This document shows positions 42,945-51,783 of a DNA stretch of 64,000 bases, in pieces. Each line of letters starts with the position of its first letter. Position 1 is the stretch's first letter. Both the position numbers and the translations under genes were made by a program. This stretch comes from Sinomicrobium weinanense (GTDB lineage: Bacteria > Bacteroidota > Bacteroidia > Flavobacteriales > Flavobacteriaceae): assembly GCF_018863395.1 (NCBI RefSeq), contig NZ_JAHKRR010000012.1, forward strand, positions 80,970 to 144,969, in the 5' to 3' direction. The notes under the pieces are model-generated. The model made no database searches and had not been told where the DNA came from. It was given only the letters and a program-made list of their open reading frames with translations.

Positions 42945-43172
42945 TGACGTCGGTGGCCGTAATCGGTGATGGGTATTCGGTGGTCGGTATGAAATTACTT
43001 GGGACTGGCTATGGTTGATGGGGGATTTATGGAGATTGGTGAAGGTTGATAGAGATAATTATACATTATTATAAATCACTACAAGCTACAATAAATTACC
43101 AGAAATCTTCCTCAACAACCACAGCATTTAACAGAATACTAATTACTGATACCGATCACTGACCACCGAATA
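42945..43172. repeat. dispersed repeat block (ATCGGTGATGGGTATTCGGTGG family)
   Basis: The left end carries CGTAATCGGTGATGGGTATTCGGTGGTCGGT and the right end its partial complement (ACTGATACCGATCACTGACC). Between them lie GATGGGGGATTTATGG-type stretches. It fills the gap between the convergent FMN reductase and lptB genes. Confidence 0.6.
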
Positions 43173-43179
43173 CCGATTT

Positions 43180-43929
43180 TTATTTCCCGTTGAAATCCAG
43201 CTTTTTCTTGCGCAGTTCAAAATTTTGCCCCAGGTATACTTTTCGCACCATTTCATCGGCGGCGAGTTCTTCAGGTTCTCCTGCTTTAAGGATACTGCCT
43301 TCGAACATCAGATAGGAACGCTCGGTAATGGCCAGAGTTTCCTGTACATTATGGTCGGTGATGAGAATACCGATGTTTTTGTCTTTCAGTTGGGCTACAA
43401 TGCGCTGAATATCTTCTACCGCTACGGGGTCTACCCCGGCAAAAGGCTCGTCGAGAAGAATAAAATTAGGGTCGGTAGCCAGCGCCCTTGCAATTTCCGT
43501 ACGGCGCCTTTCTCCTCCCGAAAGCAGGTCGCCCCGGCTTTTTCGTATATGACCCAAACCGAACTCCTCGATAAGGGCCTCCACTTTCATATGTTGTTCT
43601 TTTTTGGAGAGTTTGGTAAGCTGCAGTACGCTAAGGATATTTTCTTCGATGCTGAGTTTCCGGAACACAGAGGCTTCCTGCGCCAGGTAACCGATACCGT
43701 TCTGTGACCTTTTATACATGGGATACCGGGTGATATCCAGGTCGTCCAGGTAGATATTCCCGCCATTGGGCTTAATAAGACCTACGATCATGTAAAAAGA
43801 AGTGGTTTTTCCCGCTCCGTTGGGTCCGAGAAGCCCCACGATCTCTCCCCGGTTCACTTCCAGGGAGATCCCTTTTACCACTTTTCGCCCTTTATAGGAC
43901 TTCATAATATTTTCAGCTCTCAACTTCAT
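43180..43929 (-). CDS. lptB: LPS export ABC transporter ATP-binding protein
   Basis: A 249-residue ATPase powering LPS movement from the inner to the outer membrane with LptFG. Walker A is [11 protein letters not shown], the signature [16 protein letters not shown], Walker [14 protein letters not shown] and the H-loop His in [10 protein letters not shown]. The ATG at 43929 starts the typical [19 protein letters not shown]. The LptB-specific C-terminal [22 protein letters not shown] is present. It is not beside lptFG. Confidence 0.94.
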   Translation of the reverse strand: MKLRAENIMKSYKGRKVVKGISLEVNRGEIVGLLGPNGAGKTTSFYMIVGLIKPNGGNIYLDDLDITRYPMYKRSQNGIGYLAQEASVFRKLSIEENILSVLQLTKLSKKEQHMKVEALIEEFGLGHIRKSRGDLLSGGERRRTEIARALATDPNFILLDEPFAGVDPVAVEDIQRIVAQLKDKNIGILITDHNVQETLAITERSYLMFEGSILKAGEPEELAADEMVRKVYLGQNFELRKKKLDFNGK

Positions 43930-43974
43930 TCTAACTGGACTTAGGCTATAAAAATACAAAAAAACATGCCGATA

Positions 43975-44056
43975 GTTGGTATACGGTATTTCGGTGGTCG
44001 GTAATCAGCAATCGGTATTTAGTACTCCGATACTGACCATCGATTACTGATTACCG
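43975..44056. repeat. dispersed inverted repeat (GTATTTCGGTGGTCGGTAATCAG family)
   Basis: Same family as 7556-7660 and 42945-43172. It lies between lptB and the CMD gene, both on the minus strand, at the 5' side of lptB. Confidence 0.6.
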
Positions 44057-44057
44057 A

Positions 44058-44420
44058 TCACTGATCACTACCCCTGGCACCAGCTTCCAGGGCATCCCAG
44101 AACTCATAGGCCCTTCGCAGGTGGGGGATCACTATGGTTCCGCCTACTAGGGTGGCAATACCCAGGGCCTCTGCGACCTCTTCCCTGCTAAGCCCTTCCC
44201 TGTAACAGCTTTCCAGGTGATATTTCACACAATCATCGCACCGGAGTACGGCCGATGCCACCAGACCCAGGAGTTCCTTGGTCTTTACATCCAGTGTTCC
44301 GGGCATATAGGCATTGGTATCCAGGTTAAAGATACGCTTTATGATCTTGTTATTGTCTTCCAGGATACGCTCGTTCATCCTGGAGCGATAGTCGTTGAAC
44401 TCTTTTACTATGTCTGCCAT
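44058..44420 (-). CDS. carboxymuconolactone decarboxylase/AhpD-like family protein
   Basis: 120 residues, a single CMD domain. The redox pair is CDDC in SAVLRCDDCVKYHLESCYREG, as in AhpD-type peroxidase partners, and a third Cys follows. The C-terminal helix AEALGIATLVGGTIVIPHLRRAYEFW is typical. It probably takes part in thiol redox handling, but the partner is unknown. The gap to tatC holds a palindrome. Confidence 0.87.
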   Translation of the reverse strand: MADIVKEFNDYRSRMNERILEDNNKIIKRIFNLDTNAYMPGTLDVKTKELLGLVASAVLRCDDCVKYHLESCYREGLSREEVAEALGIATLVGGTIVIPHLRRAYEFWDALEAGARGSDQ

Positions 44421-44481
44421 TTTTATGCTCTTTTGCTTTTGAACGTATACCTTATGTCCTTCAACGATTGATCTTCCCGTT

Positions 44482-44526
44482 TGAGACGCACAGCCCCCGA
44501 AAAAACGGGGCAGGCTGTGCGTCTCT
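44482..44526. repeat. GAGACGCACAG palindrome
   Basis: GAGACGCACAGCC and GGCTGTGCGTCTC are perfect complements with a 19-base spacer that itself includes a CCCCG/CGGGG pairing. It overlaps the last bases of tatC and lies before the CMD gene end-to-start. A related GAGACGCAC copy lies at about 20206. Confidence 0.7.
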
Positions 44527-45355
44527 ACGTTTTTCTCAGGGCTTTTTCTTGTTTTTCCTGCTGCCTGATAACAAATCTGGATATAACAATGCTCACTTCA
44601 TACAGGATAAAGATAGGAATGGTTACAACGATCTGGCTGGTAATGTCCGGAGGGGTGATGATCGCAGACAGGATCAGTACGATCACCAGGGCCATTTTCC
44701 TGTATTTCTTGAGGAATTCCGGAGTGACTAGGCCTATTCTGGTGAGGAAATAGATCAGTATCGGCAGTTCAAAGATCAAGCCGCAGGAAATGACCGAGGT
44801 CCTTATCGTAGAGGTATAGGAACTCAGGTCGATGTCGTTATGTACTTCCTGGCTTACCTGGTAGGATGCCAGAAAGTTGATGGACAACGGGGAAATGAGG
44901 TAGTATCCGAACAGTACCCCCGTAAAGAACAGCAGGGAAGCTATGATGATAAACCCTCTTGCATTTTTTCTCTCGTTCTCGTACAGGCCCGGGCTTATGA
45001 ACTTCCAAAACTCATACAGCACATACGGAAACGCCAGGATAAACCCCGCCCAGATGGAAGTCCAGATGTGTGCTGAGAACTGTCCGGCCATCGTACGGCT
45101 CTGGATCTGGAAGGGCAGTTCCTTGATACAGAAACTCTCGTCCAGTCCCATGGATTTGGATATCTTGCAGAAAAATTCATAGGTCACAAAATCCGGTTTC
45201 TTCGGGCCAAAAAGTATGGTGTCGAAAATAAAATCCTTAGCCAGAAAGGCAAATACACCTATCAGGACAATAGCTGATGTAGCCCGTATCAGGTGCCAAC
45301 GGAGTTCTTCCAGGTGGTCGAGGAAAGACATTTCCTCATGCTTCTTTTTTGCCAT
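44525..45355 (-). CDS. tatC: twin-arginine translocase subunit TatC
   Basis: A 276-residue inner-membrane receptor for folded proteins with RR signal peptides. Six transmembrane segments. Signatures: the N-terminal SFLDHLEELRWHLIRATSAI, the FILAFPYVLYEFWKFISPGLYENERKNARGF segment and PEFLKKYRKMALVIVLILSAIITPPD. Its start overlaps the kdsD stop by one base (TAATG), so kdsD-tatC are translationally coupled. The Tat-type Gfo/Idh/MocA protein at 59994 is a likely client. Confidence 0.95.
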   Translation of the reverse strand: MAKKKHEEMSFLDHLEELRWHLIRATSAIVLIGVFAFLAKDFIFDTILFGPKKPDFVTYEFFCKISKSMGLDESFCIKELPFQIQSRTMAGQFSAHIWTSIWAGFILAFPYVLYEFWKFISPGLYENERKNARGFIIIASLLFFTGVLFGYYLISPLSINFLASYQVSQEVHNDIDLSSYTSTIRTSVISCGLIFELPILIYFLTRIGLVTPEFLKKYRKMALVIVLILSAIITPPDITSQIVVTIPIFILYEVSIVISRFVIRQQEKQEKALRKT

Positions 45356-46320
45356 TATATGATCCCTTCTTTAATTAGGTTATGTAAGTGGATAACCCCG
45401 GCATATGCACCTTCATCTTCCACCAGGAGTTGTGAAATACTGTGTTTTTCCATGACCTCCATCGCATCGACCGCCATCGCGTCGGCCTGTATGCTCTTCG
45501 GGTTTTTACTCATGATGTCTCCGGCGGTAAGTCCGTTGATATTGTCGTATTTGTTCAGCATTCGCCTGATATCTCCGTCAGTGACCACTCCAACGATCTT
45601 TCCGTTGTCAATCACCGCGGTGGCTCCCAGCATTTTCTCTGAGATCTCCACGATAACCTTTCGTACATCCGTATCCGGGGCTACCTGGGGTTTCATATTG
45701 GCCGAAGAAATATCCCGGACACGCAGGTACAATTTCTTGCCCAGTGCCCCGCCCGGATGGTACCTGGCAAAATCCTTGCTGGTAAACCCTTTGAGGCTCA
45801 GCAGGCAAATGGACAGGGCGTCCCCTATAACCAGTTGTGCCGTGGTGCTTGTGGTCGGCGCCAGATTGTTCGGGCAGGCCTCTTTTTCGACATAAGCATT
45901 GAGCACAAAATCGGCCTGTTGCCCGAGAAACGATTCCCGGTTGGCCGTTATGGCGATGAGCTTGTTCTTTCCGTTTTTGATCAGGGGCACCAATACTTTT
46001 ATTTCCGGCGTATTACCGCTTTTGGAAATACAGATCACCACATCGTCTTCCTGTATGGTCCCCAGGTCGCCGTGAATGGCGTCGGCAGCATGCATAAATA
46101 TGGAAGGAGTTCCGGTAGAGTTGAGTGTAGCCACGATCTTTGTAGCTATAATCGCACTTTTTCCGATTCCGGTGATAATGACCCTTCCCGAACTGTTAAA
46201 AATATATTGAACTGCACCGGAAAATTCGTCATCTATTAAAGATTTTAGGTGACTTATTGCGCTACTTTCAATTTCTATTACTTCTTTTGCAACTGCTTTT
46301 ATAGCCTCGTTATTACTCAA
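45355..46320 (-). CDS. kdsD: arabinose-5-phosphate isomerase, KpsF/GutQ family
   Basis: Converts ribulose-5-phosphate to arabinose-5-phosphate for Kdo, the core sugar of LPS. 321 residues: a SIS domain (about 30-165; ITGIGKSAIIATKIVATLNSTGTPS, VICISKSGNTPEI, ASTTAQLVIGDAL) followed by two CBS repeats (about 200-320). Translation starts at TTG; a TAA stop lies just 6 bp upstream in frame and no ATG precedes conserved residues. It shares an 87-bp gap with the divergent recQ. Confidence 0.93.
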   Translation of the reverse strand: MSNNEAIKAVAKEVIEIESSAISHLKSLIDDEFSGAVQYIFNSSGRVIITGIGKSAIIATKIVATLNSTGTPSIFMHAADAIHGDLGTIQEDDVVICISKSGNTPEIKVLVPLIKNGKNKLIAITANRESFLGQQADFVLNAYVEKEACPNNLAPTTSTTAQLVIGDALSICLLSLKGFTSKDFARYHPGGALGKKLYLRVRDISSANMKPQVAPDTDVRKVIVEISEKMLGATAVIDNGKIVGVVTDGDIRRMLNKYDNINGLTAGDIMSKNPKSIQADAMAVDAMEVMEKHSISQLLVEDEGAYAGVIHLHNLIKEGII

Positions 46321-46407
46321 AATTTTTTAGAGATTTATTATTTGTAATAAATAAAGAATGTTATATCTTTAGTTGTGCAAATGTATGTAAAATAGTAAAA
46401 CGATAGA

Positions 46408-48609
46408 ATGAGTTCAGTTGAAATTGACTTGCATAAAAAGTTAAAACAATATTTCGGTTTTAACCAGTTTAAAGGGTTACAGGAAGGTGTCGTTAAAAGC
46501 ATAGTTGATAATCACAACACATTTGTGATCATGCCCACGGGCGGAGGGAAATCCCTTTGTTACCAGTTACCCGCCCTGGTCGAGGAAGGCACAGCTATCG
46601 TAGTATCTCCCCTTATAGCATTGATGAAAAACCAGGTCGATGCCCTTCGGGGCCTCTCTTCGAATGACGGCATTGCCCACGTGCTAAATTCCTCGCTTAC
46701 CAAAAATGAGATAAAAACGGTAATGCACGACATTCGGGAAGGTACTACCAAGCTCCTGTATGTGGCACCGGAATCACTTACCAAAGAAGAGTATATCGAG
46801 TTCCTAAGGTCTGTCAAGATCTCTTTTGTAGCGATAGACGAAGCGCACTGTATCTCGGAATGGGGGCACGACTTCCGCCCCGAATACAGGAACCTCAAGA
46901 CCATTATAAAACGCCTGGGAGGGGACATCCCCATTATAGCACTGACGGCTACGGCCACCCCAAAGGTCCAGGAAGACATCCTGAAGAACCTGGGGATCAC
47001 CGATGCCAACACGTTCAAGGCTTCTTTTAACCGGCCCAACCTGTTTTACGAAGTACGGCCCAAGACCAAGAACGTGGATGCCGATATTATCCGGTTTGTC
47101 AAACAAAATTCCGGAAAATCGGGCATCATTTACTGCCTGAGCAGAAAACGGGTCGAAGAACTGGCCCAGACGCTCCAGGTGAACGGTATCAGTGCCGTGC
47201 CTTATCACGCCGGACTGGATGCCAAGACCAGGGCCAGGCACCAGGACATGTTCCTCATGGAAGATGTAGATGTCGTAGTGGCCACCATTGCTTTCGGTAT
47301 GGGTATTGACAAACCCGATGTACGTTTTGTTATTCATCACGATATTCCCAAAAGCATCGAAAGCTATTACCAGGAAACCGGAAGGGCCGGAAGAGACGGC
47401 GGCGAAGGTCATTGCCTTGCGTTCTATGCGTACAAGGATATCGAAAAACTCGAAAAGTTCATGGCCGGAAAACCCGTGGCCGAACAGGAGATCGGTCACG
47501 CCCTCCTGCAGGAAATGGTCGCCTATGCCGAGACTTCCATGTCCCGGAGGAAATTTATACTGCACTATTTCGGCGAAGAGTTTGACGAGGTGAACGGCGA
47601 TGGCGCAGACATGGACGACAATGTCCGCAATCCCAAGAAAAAGCACGAGGCCAAGGACGATGTAGTAAAACTGCTTACCATCGTGCAGCGTACTAACCAG
47701 AAGTTCAAGGCCAAGGAGATCGTCAATGTGCTCGTCGGTAAAGTCAATGCCCTGATCAAATCGCACAAAACCGATGAGAAACCTTTCTTCGGACTGGGTA
47801 AGGGAAAAGACCCCAAACACTGGATGGCCCTGATCCGACAGGTGCTGGTAGCCGGATTACTGAGGAAGGAGATCGAAACCTACGGAGTGCTGTTCCTCAC
47901 TGAAGAAGGACAAAAATTCCTGGAAGATCCGCAATCTTTTATGATGACGGAAGACCATACCTACGAGACCTCCGGCAATGATACCATTATCACCGCCAAA
48001 AAGAGCAGCGGGACCGCTGCCGACGGGCAACTCCTCAATATGCTCCGGGAACTTCGAAAAAAAGAAGCCCAGAAGCTCCAGGTCCCTCCTTTTGTAGTAT
48101 TTCAGGACCCTTCCCTGGAAGATATGGCCCTGAAATATCCTGTAAGCGTCAAGGAACTGCTCAATGTCCACGGCGTGGGAGAAGGCAAGGCCAAGAAATA
48201 CGGAAAACCCTTTACGGACCTCATTTCCCGCTATGTGGAGGATAACGACATCATCCGCCCGGACGATCTCGTCGTAAAAAGTACCGGTGCCAATTCTGCC
48301 CTTAAACTCTACATTATCCAGAATGTAGACCGGAAACTCCCCCTCGATGACATTGCAGATGCCAAAGGACTGAAAATGAACGATTTTATCAAAGAAATGG
48401 AACAGATCGTATACAGCGGCACCAAGTTGAACATCAACTATTGGATAGACGATATCCTCGATGAAGACCAGCAGGAAGAACTCCACGAATATTTCCTCGA
48501 TGCAGAATCGGACAAGATATCCCTTGCCATGAAAGAGTTTGACGGTGACTACGAAGATGAAGAACTAAGGCTGTATCGCATTAAGTTTATCAGTGAAGTA
48601 GCCAATTAA
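46408..48609 (+). CDS. recQ: ATP-dependent DNA helicase RecQ
   Basis: A 733-residue 3'-5' helicase acting in recombination and stalled-fork repair. Walker A is MPTGGGKSLCYQLPA, the DEAH box AIDEAHCISEWGHDFRPEY, motif III TATATPKV, and motif VI QETGRAGRDG. The zinc-binding RQC region is reshaped, since the classical four-Cys cluster is not obvious around CLAFYAYKDIEKLEKF; the winged helix follows. An HRDC-like domain (about 550-620) and a C-terminal tail complete it. The gap before it is 87 bp. Confidence 0.93.
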   Translation: MSSVEIDLHKKLKQYFGFNQFKGLQEGVVKSIVDNHNTFVIMPTGGGKSLCYQLPALVEEGTAIVVSPLIALMKNQVDALRGLSSNDGIAHVLNSSLTKNEIKTVMHDIREGTTKLLYVAPESLTKEEYIEFLRSVKISFVAIDEAHCISEWGHDFRPEYRNLKTIIKRLGGDIPIIALTATATPKVQEDILKNLGITDANTFKASFNRPNLFYEVRPKTKNVDADIIRFVKQNSGKSGIIYCLSRKRVEELAQTLQVNGISAVPYHAGLDAKTRARHQDMFLMEDVDVVVATIAFGMGIDKPDVRFVIHHDIPKSIESYYQETGRAGRDGGEGHCLAFYAYKDIEKLEKFMAGKPVAEQEIGHALLQEMVAYAETSMSRRKFILHYFGEEFDEVNGDGADMDDNVRNPKKKHEAKDDVVKLLTIVQRTNQKFKAKEIVNVLVGKVNALIKSHKTDEKPFFGLGKGKDPKHWMALIRQVLVAGLLRKEIETYGVLFLTEEGQKFLEDPQSFMMTEDHTYETSGNDTIITAKKSSGTAADGQLLNMLRELRKKEAQKLQVPPFVVFQDPSLEDMALKYPVSVKELLNVHGVGEGKAKKYGKPFTDLISRYVEDNDIIRPDDLVVKSTGANSALKLYIIQNVDRKLPLDDIADAKGLKMNDFIKEMEQIVYSGTKLNINYWIDDILDEDQQEELHEYFLDAESDKISLAMKEFDGDYEDEELRLYRIKFISEVAN

Positions 48610-48750
48610 CGGCTATTGCAACCGTAGAAGCCTTCTGGCTATCACAAACTCCATCTGTTTTCTCCCCATTCCCCGCCCCTTTCTTACCATTCATAACCTG
48701 CTGTCCGAAACTTTAAGAAAACATTCATTTTCCATATATTCCATTTTCTA

Positions 48751-48758
48751 TATATTTG
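48751..48758 (+). promoter_or_regulatory. candidate -7 promoter box of the M28 gene
   Basis: TATATTTG, an exact TAnnTTTG match, 20 bp before the ATG at 48779, giving a short leader of about 14 bases. Confidence 0.45.
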
Positions 48759-48778
48759 ACAAATTTATATAGTACAAA

Positions 48779-50344
48779 ATGAGAAAAATACTTTATCTGG
48801 CACTGTCCGTAGCGTTTGCCTGCAACAGTTCCCAAAAGACCACGACTCCCTCAAAGAAAGCGGCTGCTTATAATCCCGTACCTTTTGCGGAGACCATAAC
48901 CCAGCAGGAATTAAAAGATCATTTATACACCTACGCCTCCGATGAGTTCGAAGGCCGGGAAACCGGGCAACCCGGACAGAAAAAGGCTGTTGAATACCTG
49001 AAAGACCACTACGAAAAGATCGGGGTTCCAGCTGCAAAGGACAATGGCGATTATTTTCAGAAAGTACCCCTGGAGATCAGCGGAATGCCCGAAGCTACGA
49101 TCACACTGAATGACAAGTCTTATGAAATAGGAAAGGATTTCGTAACCTTTTTCGCTCCCGCAAAAAACGAATATACTGTAAACCAGATCGTCTTTGCCGG
49201 TTATGGTATCGAGGACGAAAAATATTCCGATTACACGGATCTCGACGTAACAGGAAAGGTTATAGCCATCATGGTAGACGAACCGAAAGGCCAAGATGGT
49301 AATTACCTTATATCCGGAACTTCAGAAGCCTCCAAATGGTCTGACATTAAAATATCCATGCCCGATAGGCTGGACATCGCCATGAAAAAAGGAGCCAAAG
49401 GCATGCTGTTGATCGACAAAACCAATTTTGATATGATCTCCCAGCAATTCAACTTTTTGAAACAAAGAGCTGAAAACGGCAGGATGCAGTTAAAAGGTGA
49501 TGAAGGCGAAGATTTCTTTTATGCTTTTATCAGCAATGATATGGCCACAGCGATCAGCCCGGAATTAGAATCGCAGGACAAAGGGGCGGTTATCGATACT
49601 GATTTCGATATTGCCTTTTCCGGGCAATCCAATGAGGTAAACTCTGAAAATGTAGTGGCCCTTATCCGGGGTACGGAAAAACCGGAAGAATATGTTGTGA
49701 TTTCCTCGCACCTGGATCATATCGGGGTTACAGAAGACGGCCAGATCAATAATGGTGCGGACGATGACGGTTCCGGTTCCGTAGCGCTCCTGGAGATCGC
49801 CCAGGCGTTTAAAAAAGCGGCAGATGCCGGGAACGGCCCCAAACGCTCCATCGTATTCCTTCATGTTACGGGAGAAGAAAAAGGGCTTTTAGGATCTGAC
49901 TACTACACCCGAAACCCTATCTTTCCGTTAGAAAACACCGTTGCCGACCTCAATATCGATATGATCGGGAGGATTGACCCGAAAAGAGAAGGAGACCGGA
50001 ATTATGTGTACCTGATCGGTTCGGACAAACTGAGCACAGAGCTCCACAACCTGTCTGAGGAAGTAAATAAAAAATACTGCCAGATAGAACTGGATTACAC
50101 CTATAACGACGACAACGACCCGAACAGGTTCTATTACCGAAGCGATCACTACAACTTTGCGAAGAACAACATTCCCGTTATCTTTTATTTTAACGGTACC
50201 CACGACGACTATCACCGCCCCGGCGACACTCCGGACAAGATCAACTACGATCTGCTGGAAAACCGTACCAGGCTGGTGTTCTACACTGCGTGGGAAGTTG
50301 CCAATCGCGAGAACAGGTTGGTTGTGGATAAGGCTGCGGAATAG
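48779..50344 (+). CDS. M28 family zinc aminopeptidase, exported
   Basis: 521 residues, probably a lipoprotein or periplasmic peptidase (LALSVAFACNSSQK has a lipobox-like FAC). The PA domain lies at about 130-250. The M28 zinc ligands follow: His in SSHLDHIG, Asp in NNGADDDGSGSVALLE, the catalytic Glu pair in HVTGEEKGLLG, Asp in IDMIGRID and the last His in GTHDDYHRPGDTPDKINYD. The 3' end closely matches a decayed copy at 52700-52837. A bidirectional terminator follows. Confidence 0.92.
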   Translation: MRKILYLALSVAFACNSSQKTTTPSKKAAAYNPVPFAETITQQELKDHLYTYASDEFEGRETGQPGQKKAVEYLKDHYEKIGVPAAKDNGDYFQKVPLEISGMPEATITLNDKSYEIGKDFVTFFAPAKNEYTVNQIVFAGYGIEDEKYSDYTDLDVTGKVIAIMVDEPKGQDGNYLISGTSEASKWSDIKISMPDRLDIAMKKGAKGMLLIDKTNFDMISQQFNFLKQRAENGRMQLKGDEGEDFFYAFISNDMATAISPELESQDKGAVIDTDFDIAFSGQSNEVNSENVVALIRGTEKPEEYVVISSHLDHIGVTEDGQINNGADDDGSGSVALLEIAQAFKKAADAGNGPKRSIVFLHVTGEEKGLLGSDYYTRNPIFPLENTVADLNIDMIGRIDPKREGDRNYVYLIGSDKLSTELHNLSEEVNKKYCQIELDYTYNDDNDPNRFYYRSDHYNFAKNNIPVIFYFNGTHDDYHRPGDTPDKINYDLLENRTRLVFYTAWEVANRENRLVVDKAAE

Positions 50345-50364
50345 CGCTTTAAATCAGACAACAT

Positions 50365-50404
50365 AAAAAATCCCGCCCGGTTGAATCCAGGCGGGATTTT
50401 TTTT
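50365..50404. terminator. bidirectional intrinsic terminator (M28 / ArsO-type gene)
   Basis: TCCCGCC at 50371-50377 pairs with GGCGGGA at 50390-50396, with an A-run before and a T-run after. It lies between convergent genes and can end both. Confidence 0.85.
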
Positions 50405-50416
50405 GAACTATTCGTT

Positions 50417-51514
50417 TTATCTGTTGTTTTCCACTCCGGAGATTATTTGCGCTTCAGTATGCTTTAAATATTCTTCAATCTGCCTAACCGTTTGCCTGGC
50501 AGTACGGTTTACACCGATCAGGGTTGCCGAAGCGTAGCCTGTCCATCCGCCATAGCCTACCAGCCACAGGCCGGGGGCCTCTGTTGCCCTGCTTTCGTCG
50601 GTTTTTACAATACCTTTGGCATCCTGGCGGGCTATGTTGCGCAGAAAGGAAGTGGCATAGCCAAATCCGGTACACCAGATCACGGCATCAAAAGCCTCCC
50701 GGGTGCCGTCTTCCCAGACCACTCCTTCTTCATACATACGGGTAAAAGAACCGCCGGATCTCAAAACGTCCCGGGAACGGGCTTCTTTTACGGAAGGGAT
50801 TACAACAATATTCCCGAGGTTGTATTTGGACCTGTCAAAGGGTTTCCCTTCCTTTTCAGCGCGATATTTGGCCGTGGCTATATTAAAAAGATAATGTCCG
50901 TCCACTTCGTCGGGCAGGAATTCCGGCTCTTTCCGGGTGGCCCATTTGGCTTCCCGGCTGTATTTTGATACTTCGGCCATGATCTGCGCCCCTGAATTCC
51001 CTTCGCCCACCACCAACACCTTTTGCCCCTGAAACGTTTCAGGACTTTTATACCGGGCCGAGTGTAACTGTATACCCTTGAATGCTTCCCTTCCTTCGAT
51101 ATCCGGGATCACAGGATCAGCCCACGTTCCTGTTGCTGCGACCACTGTCCTGGCATAAAAATCACCTTTGGTGGTGATAAGCCTGAACATCCCGTCCTGC
51201 CGTTCTATATTGTTTACACGGACCGGGCGTTGCACAGGAAACCCGTAACGTTCTTCGTACCTGGTGAGATAATCAATGACCTCCTTCCTTGTCGGGAAGG
51301 GCCCTTCTGATCTCGGCATCAGCCATCCGGGCAGGGAACTGTGCTCGGCCGGAGAAAACAGTGTGAGGCTATCCCAGGCACTCTGCCATGCCCCACCCCG
51401 CTCTTCCCGGTCGTCCAGGATCAGATAGTTCAGTTTAGCCCTCCTGAGGTAATACCCCGTTGCCAGGCCGCTTTGCCCTCCGCCGATAACTATAACATCA
51501 AAAACAGTGTTCAT
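50417..51514 (-). CDS. arsO: ArsO-type NAD(P)H/FAD-dependent monooxygenase
   Basis: 365 residues. FAD motif VIVIGGGQSGLATGYYLRR at the N-terminus and NADPH motif VLVVGEGNSGAQIMAEVSK near 167-185; VVAATGTWADPVIPDIEG and CTGFGYATSF complete the flavin monooxygenase pattern. The N-terminal WDSLTLFSPAEHSSLPGWLMP is close to proteins annotated ArsO in arsenic islands. It is placed far from the main arsenic operon, but an ArsR box with matching promoter spacing lies upstream at 51584-51620. The exact substrate of ArsO is not settled. Confidence 0.8.
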   Translation of the reverse strand: MNTVFDVIVIGGGQSGLATGYYLRRAKLNYLILDDREERGGAWQSAWDSLTLFSPAEHSSLPGWLMPRSEGPFPTRKEVIDYLTRYEERYGFPVQRPVRVNNIERQDGMFRLITTKGDFYARTVVAATGTWADPVIPDIEGREAFKGIQLHSARYKSPETFQGQKVLVVGEGNSGAQIMAEVSKYSREAKWATRKEPEFLPDEVDGHYLFNIATAKYRAEKEGKPFDRSKYNLGNIVVIPSVKEARSRDVLRSGGSFTRMYEEGVVWEDGTREAFDAVIWCTGFGYATSFLRNIARQDAKGIVKTDESRATEAPGLWLVGYGGWTGYASATLIGVNRTARQTVRQIEEYLKHTEAQIISGVENNR

Positions 51515-51583
51515 GGTGTGTTTTCAGGTTTAAGCCCGGTTCGGGTTACATAAAATATCCAAACCAGGGGATATGAACTCTTA

Positions 51584-51620
51584 TATCGTAATATTACGAT
51601 AATATAGCTGTTCCTGAAAA
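51584..51620 (-). promoter_or_regulatory. ArsO-type gene promoter with perfect ArsR-like palindrome
   Basis: TATCGTAATATTACGATA (51584-51601) is a perfect 18-bp palindrome. Its core ATCGTAATATT is shared with both boxes of the arsR operon. On the minus strand TTTTC (51616-51620) lies 19 bases before TAATATTA (51589-51596), the same -33/-7 layout as in front of arsR. Confidence 0.7.
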
Positions 51621-51783
51621 CAAGTACTATTTTTTATGTCTATGTGATGATAAAAAGACTTTATGCTTCCGGAAGATTTATCCCAAAAATTTTTTGAGAT
51701 CGACCTATTTATGGAATACTACGGAAACAAAAAACTGTCAAAAATATTATTCAACAGTTTTATTCGGAAGGCTGATACGATCG

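Noticed and set aside
42945..43172. Possible CRISPR array because of repeated TCGGTGGTCGGTA units
   Set aside because: Units are irregular, in both orientations and without equal spacers; there are no cas genes in the window.
46408..48609. RecQ as part of a defence island
   Set aside because: The neighbours are housekeeping genes (kdsD, tatC, M28 peptidase) and the domain order is that of ordinary RecQ.
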